Positions 11,156 to 20,161 of a DNA stretch of 64,000 nucleotides are shown here, piece by piece. The translations under genes and the position numbers were made by a program. Within the stretch, counting starts at the first letter, position 1, and the number at the start of each line of letters is the position of its first letter. This DNA comes from Streptomyces poonensis (GTDB lineage: Bacteria > Actinomycetota > Actinomycetes > Streptomycetales > Streptomycetaceae): contig NZ_BMVW01000001.1 in assembly GCF_014650915.1 (NCBI RefSeq), positions 434,001 through 498,000 of the forward strand, read 5' to 3'. The notes under the pieces were generated by a model, which worked only from the letters and a program-made list of their open reading frames with translations, was not told the DNA's origin and ran no database searches.

Positions 11156-12232
11156 ATGCCCCCCGTCTTCGCCCACGGACGCCTCCGCCTCTATCTGCTG
11201 AAGCTGCTGGACGAGGCCCCGCGTCACGGTTACGAGGTGATCCGCCTCCTGGAAGAGCGCTTCCAGGGCCTGTACGCGCCGTCGGCGGGCACCGTCTACC
11301 CGCGCCTGGCCAAACTGGAGACCGAGGGGCTTGTCAGGCACAGCACCGAGGGCGGCCGGAAGGTGTACGCCATCACGGACGCGGGCCGTGCGGAGCTGGC
11401 CGACCGCAGGGGCGAGCTGGCCGACCTGGAGCTGGAGATCCGCGAGTCGGTGGCCGAGCTGGCCGCGGAGATCCGCGCCGATGTACGGGGCGCGGCGGGC
11501 GATGTGCGCCGCGAGATGCGCGCGGCCGTCTCGGAAGCCCGGCGGAGCTCCCGCGGCGGCACCGGAGAGCACGGCTCACCGGACGACTCCGGCACGGACC
11601 ACGACCACCCCGACAGGGAGGCCTGGCGCGCCGCGAAGGAGGAGCTCCGGCGCGTCAGGCAGGAGTGGAAGGAGCAGGCCCGGCGCGCGAAGGACGAGAG
11701 CCGGCGGGCCCGCGAGGAGGCCCAACGCGCCCGGCGCCAGGCCCAGGAGGCCCAGGAGCGCGCCCACAGCCAGGCCCAGGAGGAGCTGCAGCGCATCGCC
11801 AAGCGCGTCCAGGAACAGGTCCAGCACCATTTCACGCAGGGCGACTGGCCGACCGGGATACGAGAGGGCCTCGCCGAACTGACCAAGGAGTTCGGCGAGT
11901 TCGGCAAGGACTTCGGCTTCGGGCACACCGCCCCGTCGTCCGGCACCGGCAAGGACGGCCACCCGTCCGCGCGCCGCCCCGAAGCGGATGGGCCCGAGTA
12001 CACCACCACCCCGGAGGACTTCCCCGGCGCGTACGAACCCGCCTGGGTCCACGAGGCCTCCACGGGCGACCCCGCGCGGGACCTGGACCGCCTGCTGGAC
12101 CGCTTCCGTGACGACATCCGCGACGCGGCCCGCGACCACGGCGTCACGGAGACGCAACTGCACGACACCCGCCGCCATCTCTCGGCGGCGGCGGCCCACA
12201 TCGGCGCGATACTGCGCGCCCCGAAGGGGTGA
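11156..12232 (+). CDS. PadR family transcriptional regulator with long coiled-coil extension
   Basis: A 358-residue protein. Residues 1-80 are the PadR winged helix (RLRLYLLKLLDEAPRHGYEVIRLLE, then GTVYPRLAKLETEGLV). After a short helix, residues of about 150-230 form a highly charged Arg/Glu/Ala/Gln coiled coil. The C-terminal 60 residues end in another helical segment. Ordinary PadR proteins have 110-180 residues, so this one has a large extra dimerisation or partner domain. It is probably autoregulated through the dyad at 10151-10178 and controls the DUF4097 gene it follows. Confidence 0.85.
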   Translation: MPPVFAHGRLRLYLLKLLDEAPRHGYEVIRLLEERFQGLYAPSAGTVYPRLAKLETEGLVRHSTEGGRKVYAITDAGRAELADRRGELADLELEIRESVAELAAEIRADVRGAAGDVRREMRAAVSEARRSSRGGTGEHGSPDDSGTDHDHPDREAWRAAKEELRRVRQEWKEQARRAKDESRRAREEAQRARRQAQEAQERAHSQAQEELQRIAKRVQEQVQHHFTQGDWPTGIREGLAELTKEFGEFGKDFGFGHTAPSSGTGKDGHPSARRPEADGPEYTTTPEDFPGAYEPAWVHEASTGDPARDLDRLLDRFRDDIRDAARDHGVTETQLHDTRRHLSAAAAHIGAILRAPKG

Positions 12233-12257
12233 GAGCCGGGAGGAGCGCGGGTGAGTT

Positions 12258-12821
12258 TCAGCCCGCCTGCGACTCCCCCTGACCGTTCAGCACCCGCGTC
12301 ACCGACTCGTACGTCACGCCGTGGTCGGCGAGGATCTCGGCGGGCACGCCGGGCAGGACGGTCAGAGCGAGGAGGATGTGTTCGTCACCGACATGGCGGT
12401 CACGGCGGGCCAGGGCGGCTCGCAGTGCCCTTTCGAGGACGTCCTTCGCCCCCCGGCTGAAGCTGCGCCGACCCGACCACCAGCCCTTGTCCCCACGGTC
12501 ACCGGACAACGCCCCGACGCCGTGCACCTCCTCGACCCGGGAAACGATCGCGGAGACGTCGATGCCCAGCCCGGCAAGGGCATCGGCCTCCGCCCGGGTC
12601 AGGCCCGCACGCCGATGCGCCGCCTCCAACGCCCGCCGTACCGACTCCCCGCGCTCGGCGAGCCCCAGAGCGGCCAGCGCCAAGGATGCGCGGCCGGTCT
12701 CACCGTCGAGCAGCGCGAGAAGGATGTGCTCGGCGCCGACGCTCTGCGAGCCGGAGCGTTCGCTGTGGACGGCGGCGCCCCGCACCACGTCGCGGGCGTC
12801 CTTCGTGAACCGTTCGAACAT
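12258..12821 (-). CDS. Clp N-domain protein (ClpC/ClpP adaptor-like)
   Basis: A 187-residue protein with two Clp-N repeats and no AAA+ module. The first repeat starts MFERFTKDARDVVRGA and contains VGAEHILLALLDG; the second has FSRGAKDVLERALRAAL and VGDEHILLALTVLPG. Clp-N domains in ClpC/ClpA bind substrates and adaptors, so a stand-alone copy may deliver or protect substrates. Its ATG overlaps the stop of the upstream HTH gene by one base (TGATG), so it is translated with that regulator and shares the double-palindrome promoter. Confidence 0.85.
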   Translation of the reverse strand: MFERFTKDARDVVRGAAVHSERSGSQSVGAEHILLALLDGETGRASLALAALGLAERGESVRRALEAAHRRAGLTRAEADALAGLGIDVSAIVSRVEEVHGVGALSGDRGDKGWWSGRRSFSRGAKDVLERALRAALARRDRHVGDEHILLALTVLPGVPAEILADHGVTYESVTRVLNGQGESQAG

Positions 12822-13030
12822 CACTGCCTCCCGTACTTCTTGTGCACGGCCTGCCTGCTGACACCCAGTTCGGCGGCGATCTCCTGCCACGACCAGCCCT
12901 GATTGCGCGCGCTGCGCACCTGTACCGCCTCCAGCTGCTCCAGCAGCCGCCGCAGAGCGGCGACGGCCCGCAGCCCGACCCGCGGATCGCGGTCACCCGC
13001 GCGCTCGGCGAGATCCCTTGCTTCGGACAT
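12821..13030 (-). CDS. Small helix-turn-helix regulator
   Basis: A 69-residue DNA-binding protein. A C-terminal HTH (WSWQEIAAELGVSRQAVHKKYG) follows an Arg/Leu-rich helix. It is the first gene of a two-gene unit with the Clp-N protein. No Shine-Dalgarno sequence lies before the ATG, and a TAAGTT -10-like element sits six bases upstream, so the transcript may be leaderless. Two palindromes with GTTGAC half-sites cover this promoter. The simplest model is autorepression by this protein. Confidence 0.8.
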   Translation of the reverse strand: MSEARDLAERAGDRDPRVGLRAVAALRRLLEQLEAVQVRSARNQGWSWQEIAAELGVSRQAVHKKYGRQ

Positions 13031-13032
13031 GA

Positions 13033-13077
13033 TGTCAACTTAGGTTGACACACCCGCTCCCGTCAACCCAAGTTGAC
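13033..13077 (-). promoter_or_regulatory. Double palindromic operator over a probable leaderless promoter
   Basis: TGTCAACTTAGGTTGACA (13033-13050) and GTCAACCCAAGTTGAC (13062-13077) are near-identical palindromes, with centres 28 bp apart. Read on the minus strand they also supply TTGACG and, 18 bases on, TAAGTT, which would start transcription at or next to the ATG at 13030. Binding would block the promoter directly. Confidence 0.7.
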
Positions 13078-13179
13078 ACTCATGGCCGCGCACGCACGAA
13101 CGGCGGGCTCGGAGCCGACCAGCTCCGAGCCCGCCGCACGGCGATTTCGTACACGGCGGTCCCGTCCCGCCGAAATGCC

Positions 13180-14145
13180 TCAGGAAGTGGTCAGCACGAT
13201 CTTCCCGAAGAGATCACCGGCCGCCAGCCGCTCGAAGCCCTCACGGGCCCGGTCCAGCGGCAGCACCTCGTCGATGACAGGCCGCACTCCCGTGGCCGAG
13301 CAGAAGGAGAGCAGATCCTCCAGCTCGTCCTTCGTGCCCATCGTGGACCCCACCACCCTCAGCTCCAGGAAGAAGATCCGGGTCAGCTCGGCATGGGAGG
13401 GCCGGTCACCGCTGGTGGCACCGGAGATGACGAGGGTGCCCCCGGGCCGCAGCGACTTCACGGAGTGGGACCAGGTGGCGGCGCCCACCGTCTCCAGCAC
13501 GGCATCGACCCGCTGCGGCAGCCGCGCCCCCGGCTCCAGCGCCTCCACGGCCCCCAGCTCCACCGCCCGCTTGCGCTTGGACTCGTCCCGGCTGGTCGCG
13601 AAGACCCGCAGCCCCGCGGCCTTCCCCAGCACGATCGCGGCCGTGGCGACACCACCCCCCGCGCCCTGCACCAGAACCGAGTCCCCCGGCCGCACCCCCG
13701 CGTTCGTGAACAGCATGCGGTACGCCGTCAGCCAGGCAGTGGGCAGACAGGCGGCCTCCTCGAACGACAGCTCCGCCGGCTTCGGCAGCACGTTCCACCG
13801 GGGTACGGACACCAGCTCGGCGAACGTCCCCTGGTACCGCTCGGTCAGGATGGACCGGGGCTCGTCGAACCCGACCCCGTGACCGCTCTGCCCGATCACC
13901 GAGTGCAGCACGACCTCGTTGCCGTCCTCGTCGACGCCCGCCGCGTCGCACCCGAGGATCATCGGCAGCTTGTCCTCACCGAGCCCGACGCCCTTCAGCG
14001 ACCACAGATCATGGTGATTGAGCGACGCCGCCCTCACCCTCACGGTCGTCCAGCCGGGCCGTCCCACGGGAGCCGGACGCTCCCCCAACTCCAGCCCCCG
14101 CAGGGGTTCGTCACGGTCGATACGAGCAGCGTAGGCAGCGAACAT
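13180..14145 (-). CDS. Zinc-binding-type alcohol dehydrogenase / quinone oxidoreductase
   Basis: A 321-residue medium-chain dehydrogenase/reductase. The N-terminal GroES-like half (RVRAASLNHHDLWSLKGVG, GCDAAGVDEDGNEV) is followed by the Rossmann half with VLVQGAGGGVATAAIVL for NAD(P)H binding. It lacks the clustered four-cysteine structural zinc site, so it is closer to the quinone oxidoreductase branch. The start at 14145 (MFAAYAARID) is chosen by similarity; another ATG lies 12 bases upstream. Substrate unknown. It stands alone between the HTH pair and the malic enzyme. Confidence 0.85.
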   Translation of the reverse strand: MFAAYAARIDRDEPLRGLELGERPAPVGRPGWTTVRVRAASLNHHDLWSLKGVGLGEDKLPMILGCDAAGVDEDGNEVVLHSVIGQSGHGVGFDEPRSILTERYQGTFAELVSVPRWNVLPKPAELSFEEAACLPTAWLTAYRMLFTNAGVRPGDSVLVQGAGGGVATAAIVLGKAAGLRVFATSRDESKRKRAVELGAVEALEPGARLPQRVDAVLETVGAATWSHSVKSLRPGGTLVISGATSGDRPSHAELTRIFFLELRVVGSTMGTKDELEDLLSFCSATGVRPVIDEVLPLDRAREGFERLAAGDLFGKIVLTTS

Positions 14146-14524
14146 GGCCCCGACCATAGGACTTGCCCCCACCCGGGGGAACCACACGCCGCTGTGACAC
14201 GCGTCCCGCTCCCGAAAGCCGCACACCGGCCGCGCCCGACACCGGGCCCAGGACGCAACACACACCCGAGGCGCGACACGCACCGGAAGGGGACGACACC
14301 GGCCCCCACGGACCCGGCAGCCGCGTACGGCGGAAAGGGGGCGTGTTCGGGGGTGTCCGCGCGCAGCGGCCGGCGGAACACACCACCGGCCGCCCTCCCG
14401 AAGCGACACGGAACCCGCCGGACCGAGCACGGACACCCCCCGGCGCGTCCCCGACCCACAACCGCAGGCCCCCAAGCCCTCACGGCGAAGCGCCCCCGCG
14501 CAGAACACCCACCACCGAAAAGCT
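14146..14524. other. Intergenic region without a supported gene
   Basis: About 380 bases of very C-rich sequence between the dehydrogenase start and the malic enzyme terminator. Open frames here have Arg/Pro/Gly/Thr-only composition typical of non-coding high-G+C DNA. It should contain the dehydrogenase promoter, but I see no clear element. Confidence 0.6.
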
Positions 14525-14557
14525 CGGGTCCCGCCCACAGCCCGTGGACGGGACCCG
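14525..14557 (-). terminator. Hairpin terminator after malic enzyme
   Basis: CGGGTCCCGCCCAC (14525-14538) pairs with GTGGACGGGACCCG (14544-14557), with one mismatch and a 5-base loop. Reading in the minus direction it is followed by GAGCTTTTC. It lies 42 bases beyond the malic enzyme stop. Confidence 0.8.
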
Positions 14558-14598
14558 AAAAACCAAGCTCAGCAGCTCGACCGAGCCGGCGGCGGAGC

Positions 14599-15822
14599 CT
14601 ACCGCCGGGCCACCCCTTCAGCCCGAGCCGCCGCAGCCACGGCCGCCGTCACAGCCGGAGCCACCCGCTCGTCGAACGGCGAGGGAATGACATAGTCCGC
14701 CGCCAGATCGTCACCCACGACCGCCGCCAGCGCCTCGGCAGCCGCGATCTTCATGCCCTCCGTGATCCGGGAGGCCCGCACCTGGAGCGCCCCGGCGAAG
14801 ATCCCGGGGAACGCCAGCACGTTGTTGATCTGGTTCGGGAAGTCGGACCGCCCGGTGGCGACGACCGCCGCGTACTTGTGCGCCACCTCGGGGTGCACCT
14901 CGGGGTTGGGGTTGGCCATGGCGAACACGAACGCGCCCTCGGCCATCGACGCCACCGCCGGCTCCGGCACCGTACCGCCGGACACCCCGATGAACACGTC
15001 CGCGCCCGCGAGGGCCGACTCCAGCGACCCCGTCAGCCCGGCCTTGTTGGTGAGCTCCGCGATCTCCCGCTTGACCGGCGTCAGGTCCTCCCGGTCGGCC
15101 GACACGACGCCCTTGCGGTCCGTGACCGCGACGTCCCCGATCCCGGCCTCCAGCAGCATCTTCGCGATGGCCACGCCGGCCGCGCCCGCACCCGAGATCA
15201 CCGCCCGCAGATCGCCGAGCTCCCGCCCGGACAGCCGCGCGGCGTTCCGCAGCGCCGCCAGCGTCACGACCGCCGTGCCGTGCTGGTCGTCGTGGAAGAC
15301 CGGGATGTCCAGCCGCTCCTGGAGCCGCCGCTCGATCTCGAAGCACCGGGGTGCCGAGATGTCCTCCAGGTTCACGCCACCGAACGACGGCGCCAGCCGG
15401 GCCACGGTCTCCACGATCTCGTCGACGTCCGTGCAGTTCAGCGCGATCGGCACCGCGTCGACGCCACCGAACTGCTTGAACAGGATCGCCTTGCCCTCCA
15501 TCACGGGGAGGGAGGCCTCCGGGCCGATGTCCCCGAGCCCGAGCACCGCCGTACCGTCCGTCACCACGGCGACGACGGACGACTTCCACGTGTAGTCGTG
15601 GACGAGGTCCGGCTGCTCCGAGATGGCGGTGCACACACGGGCGACACCGGGCGTGTACGCGAGGGACAGGTCGTCCTTGTCCCGGACGGGCACGGTGGCC
15701 TGCACGGCCATCTTGCCGCCGCGGTGCAGGGCGAACGCCGGGTCGAAGGAATCGAGCGGCTCCGCGCCGCCCTGTTCGCCGCTGTCGTTATCGGTCCGAG
15801 GATTGACGATCTCCGCTGCCAT
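14599..15822 (-). CDS. NAD(P)-dependent malic enzyme
   Basis: A 407-residue enzyme that oxidatively decarboxylates malate to pyruvate, linking the TCA cycle with pyruvate and NADPH supply. [12 protein letters not shown] is the N-terminal malic-domain signature, [12 protein letters not shown] and [16 protein letters not shown] give metal and substrate binding, and [14 protein letters not shown] is the nucleotide-binding loop. The length fits the short bacterial malic enzymes without a phosphotransacetylase domain. The start at 15822 has AAGGGG about 11 bases upstream. It is monocistronic with a strong hairpin terminator. In S. coelicolor the neighbours are the same (from memory). Confidence 0.92.
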   Translation of the reverse strand: MAAEIVNPRTDNDSGEQGGAEPLDSFDPAFALHRGGKMAVQATVPVRDKDDLSLAYTPGVARVCTAISEQPDLVHDYTWKSSVVAVVTDGTAVLGLGDIGPEASLPVMEGKAILFKQFGGVDAVPIALNCTDVDEIVETVARLAPSFGGVNLEDISAPRCFEIERRLQERLDIPVFHDDQHGTAVVTLAALRNAARLSGRELGDLRAVISGAGAAGVAIAKMLLEAGIGDVAVTDRKGVVSADREDLTPVKREIAELTNKAGLTGSLESALAGADVFIGVSGGTVPEPAVASMAEGAFVFAMANPNPEVHPEVAHKYAAVVATGRSDFPNQINNVLAFPGIFAGALQVRASRITEGMKIAAAEALAAVVGDDLAADYVIPSPFDERVAPAVTAAVAAAARAEGVARR

Positions 15823-16417
15823 TTTCTCTTTACCCCTTAAGTGTTCAGAGTTTGAGGGTGACCACTTCCGATCAGGAAGCGGGCGGGACCGCGCAAGGCC
15901 CGGATGGCCGATACGCACGGGCGGATGGCCGATACGCACGGGCACAAACGCGACGGGCGCGCCGCACACGCGCCCTGAGCCCCGGATGAGGGGTGTAAGG
16001 AACCTTCTTACCGGACGGACGGCGTCGAGGACGAGTCCATAACGCGAAGGTCACACATCGGTGACAGCACTCTTGGCCGGATTTGCCGAAAGAGGCCGAA
16101 ACAGTGGGCAGATCCGTGACAAGTCCCACAACAGCCACCCATGTGCGGTGCATGGAGTCGACCGCATCCTGAGATGCACCGAAGATTTTCCGGCCCGAAG
16201 GAAGGATTGCCGCAAAGGTCCGGTCAGGATGGACCGTCCTGCGGTGGTTCGGGGGTAACCCGTTATCCGATTTTGACATATCGGGGGACCTGAACGACCA
16301 AGTCCGAATGGCAAGATGCCGTCATCACACGAGGTCGAGGCGCCCAACGACGTGTGCTGCCGTCGACCCAACGGCACAGCCGTCGGCTTCCCCACCACCC
16401 CGCCGGAGGACACCACC
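15823..16417. other. Long intergenic region between malic enzyme and the ABC operon
   Basis: About 595 bases with no supported gene. It holds a 21-bp tandem duplication at 15901-15942, a degenerate dyad CCGAT...ATCGG at 16267-16284 that embeds TTGACA (16273-16278), and a ribosome binding site CCGGAGGA before the lipoprotein gene. It should carry the promoters of both divergent units, and its length suggests regulated expression. Confidence 0.6.
15901..15942. repeat. 21-bp perfect tandem duplication
   Basis: The unit beginning CGGATGGCCGATACGCAC and ending GGG occurs twice head to tail, about 80 bases upstream of the malic enzyme start. It could be a pair of regulator sites on the same DNA face (two helical turns apart) or a recent slippage duplication. 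Confidence 0.9.
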
Positions 16418-17389
16418 ATGACCGCAGGCAACACCCGTCGCACGACCGCTCTGCGCTCCCGGACAGCCGCGGTCGGCGCGATCGCGGTCGCCGGCGCCCT
16501 GCTGCTCACCGGCTGCGGTGACCAGACCAAGGACAACGGCAGCGGCAGCGACTCGGAAACCACCAAGGCCAACTCCGCGCCGCTCGCCGACAAGCTGCCC
16601 GCGGACATCCGCAACAAGGGTGTCGTCAAGGTCGGCTCGGACATCGCGTACGCGCCCGTCGAGTTCAAGGACGACTCCGGCAAGGTCGTCGGCATCGACC
16701 CCGACCTCGCCGAGGCGCTGGGCAAGCAGCTCGGCGTGAAGTTCGAGTTCCAGAACGCCACGTTCGACACCCTCATCGGCGGTCTCGCGTCCAAGCGCTA
16801 CGACATCGCCATGTCGGCCATGACCGACACCAAGGACCGCCAGGAGGGCGTCGACGCCGACACCGGCAAGAAGGTCGGCGAGGGCGTCGACTTCGTCGAC
16901 TACTTCACCGCCGGCGTCTCGCTGTACACCAACAAGGGCTACGACCAGGGCATCAAGACCTGGGACGACCTCTGCGGCAAGACCATGGCCGTGCAGCGCA
17001 ACACCTTCTCCCACGACCTCGCCAAGGACCAGGCGAAGAAGTGCAAGAAGGACGGCGAGAAGGCCCTCAAGATCGAGGACTTCGCCACCAACCCCGAGGC
17101 CGAGACCCGGATGCGTTCCAAGGGCGCGGACGTCGTCTCCGCGGACTTCCCGATCGCCGCGTACTCGGTGAAGAACGCGGGCGGTGGCAAGTACTTCGAG
17201 ATCGTCGGCGACCAGGTCGAGGCGGGCCCGTACGGCATCGCCGTGTCCAAGGACAACACCGAGCTCCGCGACGCGGTACAGGCGGCCGTCCAGGCGATCA
17301 TCGACAACGGCGAGTACAAGAAGATCGTCGACAAGTGGGGCGTCGCGGACGGCGCGGTCACCGAGGCCAAGATCAACGGCGGTTCGTGA
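16418..17389 (+). CDS. Amino-acid ABC transporter substrate-binding lipoprotein
   Basis: A 323-residue periplasmic-binding-type lipoprotein. The signal peptide ends in a lipobox (AGALLLTGC) with the lipidated Cys near residue 34, followed by a Ser/Asn/Gly linker. The SBP_bac_3 fold is seen in RNKGVVKVGSDIAYAPVEFKD, IDPDLAEALGKQLGV and DTLIGGLASKRYDIAMSAM, which is typical of polar or acidic amino-acid binders. The permease and ATPase genes follow, so this is the receptor of a complete importer anchored on the outer face of the membrane. The exact amino acid cannot be read from the sequence. Confidence 0.93.
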   Translation: MTAGNTRRTTALRSRTAAVGAIAVAGALLLTGCGDQTKDNGSGSDSETTKANSAPLADKLPADIRNKGVVKVGSDIAYAPVEFKDDSGKVVGIDPDLAEALGKQLGVKFEFQNATFDTLIGGLASKRYDIAMSAMTDTKDRQEGVDADTGKKVGEGVDFVDYFTAGVSLYTNKGYDQGIKTWDDLCGKTMAVQRNTFSHDLAKDQAKKCKKDGEKALKIEDFATNPEAETRMRSKGADVVSADFPIAAYSVKNAGGGKYFEIVGDQVEAGPYGIAVSKDNTELRDAVQAAVQAIIDNGEYKKIVDKWGVADGAVTEAKINGGS

Positions 17390-17421
17390 GCCGGCCCGTC
17401 CGGCTCTGAGAGGCACCCCCC

Positions 17422-18363
17422 ATGACTGTTGACGTCAACAAGACGGACGGTCCCGCCGACACGACGCCCCCCGCCGGACCGGAGGCCATCAAGGCCATAC
17501 CGGTCCGGCACCCGGGACGGTACGTGTCCGCGGCCGTCGCCGTCGCCCTGCTGGGCGCGGTGGTCTACGCCTTCGCGCAAGGCAAGATCAACTGGGACGC
17601 GATCCCCGAGTACTTCTTCGACGACCGCATCCTCGAGGGCGTCTGGAACACCCTGCTGCTCACCGTGCTCTCGATGCTGATCGGCATCGTGGGCGGCGTC
17701 CTGCTCGCCGTGATGCGCCTGTCCAAGAACCCGGTGACCTCGTCCATCGCGTGGTTCTACATCTGGTTCTTCCGCGGCACGCCGGTCCTCGTCCAGCTCT
17801 TCGTCTGGTTCAACCTGGGCCTGGTCTTCGAGTACATCAACCTCGGCCCGATCTACAAGGACTACTGGTCGTCCTTCATGACGCCGCTGCTGACGGCGCT
17901 GCTCGGCCTGGGCCTCAACGAGGCCGCGTACATGGCCGAGATCTGCCGCGCCGGTCTGCTCTCGGTCGACGAGGGCCAGACCGAGGCGTCGCACGCGCTC
18001 GGCATGAGCCATGTGAAGACGCTGCGCCGGATCGTGATCCCGCAGGCGATGCGCGTGATCGTGCCGCCCACGGGCAACGAGGTCATCAACATGCTGAAGA
18101 CGACCTCGCTCGTCTCGGCGGTGCAGTTCATGGACCTGTTCAAGCAGGCCCAGGACATCGGCCAGAACGCGGGCTCCTCGGTGGAGATGTACTTCCTCGC
18201 CGCCGCCTGGTACCTGATCATGACCTCGATCCTGAGCGTCGGGCAGTACTACATCGAGCGGTACTACGCCCGCGGCTCGACCCGCACCCTGCCGCCGACC
18301 CCGTTCCAGCGCTTCAAGGCCGCCGTCCTGCCCGCGCGCCGCCCGAAGGGAGTCACGGCATGA
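17422..18363 (+). CDS. Amino-acid ABC transporter permease (HisM type)
   Basis: A 313-residue membrane protein. A soluble N terminus of about 30 residues precedes a first membrane helix, then a further four or five helices. The permease signature around [29 protein letters not shown] is the EAA loop that docks with the ATPase. [14 protein letters not shown] is also characteristic of polar amino-acid permeases. A single permease gene implies a homodimer. Its stop overlaps the ATPase start as ATGA, giving tight coupling. Confidence 0.93.
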   Translation: MTVDVNKTDGPADTTPPAGPEAIKAIPVRHPGRYVSAAVAVALLGAVVYAFAQGKINWDAIPEYFFDDRILEGVWNTLLLTVLSMLIGIVGGVLLAVMRLSKNPVTSSIAWFYIWFFRGTPVLVQLFVWFNLGLVFEYINLGPIYKDYWSSFMTPLLTALLGLGLNEAAYMAEICRAGLLSVDEGQTEASHALGMSHVKTLRRIVIPQAMRVIVPPTGNEVINMLKTTSLVSAVQFMDLFKQAQDIGQNAGSSVEMYFLAAAWYLIMTSILSVGQYYIERYYARGSTRTLPPTPFQRFKAAVLPARRPKGVTA

Positions 18364-19157
18364 CGCAGACCTCCACCGCGGACTCCACCGCCGCCTCCCC
18401 CGCCATGGTGAAGGCCGAGGGCGTCCACAAGTCCTTCGGGTCCGTCGAGGTCCTCAAGGGCATCGACCTGGAGGTGAGGTCCGGCGAGGTGTTCTGCCTC
18501 ATCGGCCCCTCCGGCTCCGGCAAGTCGACCTTCCTGCGCTGCATCAACCACCTCGAGAAGATCAACGCCGGCCGGCTGTACGTCGACGGCGAGCTGGTCG
18601 GCTACCGCCAGAAGGGCGACAAGCTGTACGAGCTCAAGGACAGCGAGGTGGCCCTCAAGCGCCGGGACATCGGCATGGTCTTCCAGCGCTTCAACCTGTT
18701 CCCGCACATGACGGCCGTCGAGAACGTCATGGAGGCGCCGATCCAGGTCAAGGGCCTGCGGAGAGCCGAGGCGCACCTCCGCGCGATGGACCTGCTGGAG
18801 CGCGTCGGCCTCGCCGACAAGGCGGGCAACTACCCGTCCCAGCTCTCCGGCGGCCAGCAGCAGCGCGTGGCGATCGCCCGTGCGCTCGCGATGGACCCGA
18901 AGCTGATGCTCTTCGACGAGCCCACCTCGGCGCTCGACCCGGAGCTGGTCGGCGACGTCCTCGACGTCATGCGCGACCTCGCCGAGTCCGGCATGACGAT
19001 GGTGGTCGTCACCCACGAGATGGGCTTCGCCCGCGAGGTCGGCGACAGCCTCGTCTTCATGGACGGCGGTGTGGTCGTCGAGTCCGGCAACCCGCGTGAC
19101 GTCCTGACGAACCCCCAGCAGGAGCGCACCCAGTCGTTCCTGTCGAAGGTGCTCTGA
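18360..19157 (+). CDS. Amino-acid ABC transporter ATPase
   Basis: A 265-residue ATPase with Walker [11 protein letters not shown]-loop [12 protein letters not shown], signature [16 protein letters not shown], Walker [13 protein letters not shown] and the switch His in VVVTHEMGF. The family (GlnQ/HisP-like) powers uptake through the preceding permease. It is the last gene of a three-gene operon that ends at a perfect 19-bp hairpin 19 bases later. Confidence 0.95.
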   Translation: MTQTSTADSTAASPAMVKAEGVHKSFGSVEVLKGIDLEVRSGEVFCLIGPSGSGKSTFLRCINHLEKINAGRLYVDGELVGYRQKGDKLYELKDSEVALKRRDIGMVFQRFNLFPHMTAVENVMEAPIQVKGLRRAEAHLRAMDLLERVGLADKAGNYPSQLSGGQQQRVAIARALAMDPKLMLFDEPTSALDPELVGDVLDVMRDLAESGMTMVVVTHEMGFAREVGDSLVFMDGGVVVESGNPRDVLTNPQQERTQSFLSKVL

Positions 19158-19176
19158 CAGTTCGCACTGCAGCACT

Positions 19177-19224
19177 CACGCGAGAGGGGCGGTACGACGC
19201 ATGCCGTACCGCCCCTCTCGCGTG
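19177..19224. terminator. Bidirectional hairpin terminator
   Basis: CACGCGAGAGGGGCGGTAC (19177-19195) pairs perfectly with GTACCGCCCCTCTCGCGTG (19206-19224) across a 10-base loop. It separates the ABC operon from the convergent methyltransferase gene and can serve both. Confidence 0.9.
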
Positions 19225-19236
19225 CCCGTCCGGGGA

Positions 19237-20025
19237 CTACTTGAGCGCGAGCAGCAGCGTGTCCGACGGCGAGCACCACACCGGGCGGGCCTCGGCGAAG
19301 CCCTTCTCGCGCAGCACGCGCGCGTGCCATGCCGCCGGCGGCATCTCGCCGTCCGCGTGGTCACCGTAGATCTCGAAGCGGCGGGCGGTCGGCTCCGCGA
19401 GGACCGGATCCTCGGCGGCGAGCCGCCACCACTCCTTCCAGTCGAGGACGCCGTCCTTCTTCGCCTGCTCCATGCGCGCGTGCCGGTGCGCGCTCTCGGC
19501 CGCGTTGATCCGGGGGGTGGCCGGGTCGGGCATGTGGTCGGCGTTCATGAAGACGCCGCCGTCGCGGACGAGGCCCGCGAGCCGGCCGTAGAGGGCCGCC
19601 AGCGGCTCGGCGCGCAGCCAGTGCAGGGCGGTGGCGGTCAGCACGGCGTCGTACGAGTCGTACGGCAGCCGGGTCACCCATTCGGGGTCGGTGAGATCGG
19701 CCGTCACCAGCGTGACCCGGGGGTCGTCCGCGAAGGTCCCCTCCGCGATCGTGAGGAGGGCCGGGTCGAGATCGACGCCGGTGCTGTTGGCCTCCGGGAA
19801 CCGGGCGAGCACTCTGGCGGTGATACTTCCCGTGCCGCAGGCGAGGTCCAGGACGCGGGGTGCGGTGCCGACGAGAGCCTCGACCATGTCCAGCATCACC
19901 CCGAACCGCTCCTCACGGTCCGGCAGGTACCACTCCTGCTGCCGGTCCCAGCTCTCCTGCCAGGCATGCCAGTCGGTTCCGATAGGTCGGGTGGAGGTGG
20001 TCAATGTGAGCCCTTCCGTCAGCAT
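19237..20025 (-). CDS. Class I SAM-dependent methyltransferase
   Basis: A 262-residue methyltransferase. Motif I is VLDLACGTGSITARVL at about residues 58-73, TGVDLDPALLTIAEG supplies the acidic ribose contact, and YDAVLTATALHWL is motif IV. The length and Trp-rich N terminus (DWHAWQESWDRQQEWY) resemble small-molecule or ubiquinone-type methyltransferases of unknown substrate. Convergent with the ABC operon. The start used is the ATG at 20025; an in-frame start a few codons later is possible. Confidence 0.85.
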   Translation of the reverse strand: MLTEGLTLTTSTRPIGTDWHAWQESWDRQQEWYLPDREERFGVMLDMVEALVGTAPRVLDLACGTGSITARVLARFPEANSTGVDLDPALLTIAEGTFADDPRVTLVTADLTDPEWVTRLPYDSYDAVLTATALHWLRAEPLAALYGRLAGLVRDGGVFMNADHMPDPATPRINAAESAHRHARMEQAKKDGVLDWKEWWRLAAEDPVLAEPTARRFEIYGDHADGEMPPAAWHARVLREKGFAEARPVWCSPSDTLLLALK

Positions 20026-20161
20026 CGTCGGTGCCGTCCGCGCGACCCGCGGCGATCACGCCGGTCACGTGGTACGCCGGAACGCGTAATACCCTGAAAG
20101 CGCAATCAGCCGTTACTTGCCTCGTACGCACGACGATAGAGCCCCCTCGTAAGGACTACAA

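Noticed and set aside
13045..15840. A 931-residue plus-strand frame over the dehydrogenase and malic enzyme
   Set aside because: Both underlying minus-strand genes have full family motifs; the plus frame shows only His/Arg/Pro-rich translation.
16273..16278. TTGACA as the promoter of the ABC transporter operon
   Set aside because: No acceptable -10 element lies 16-19 bases downstream, so I mention it only as part of a dyad.
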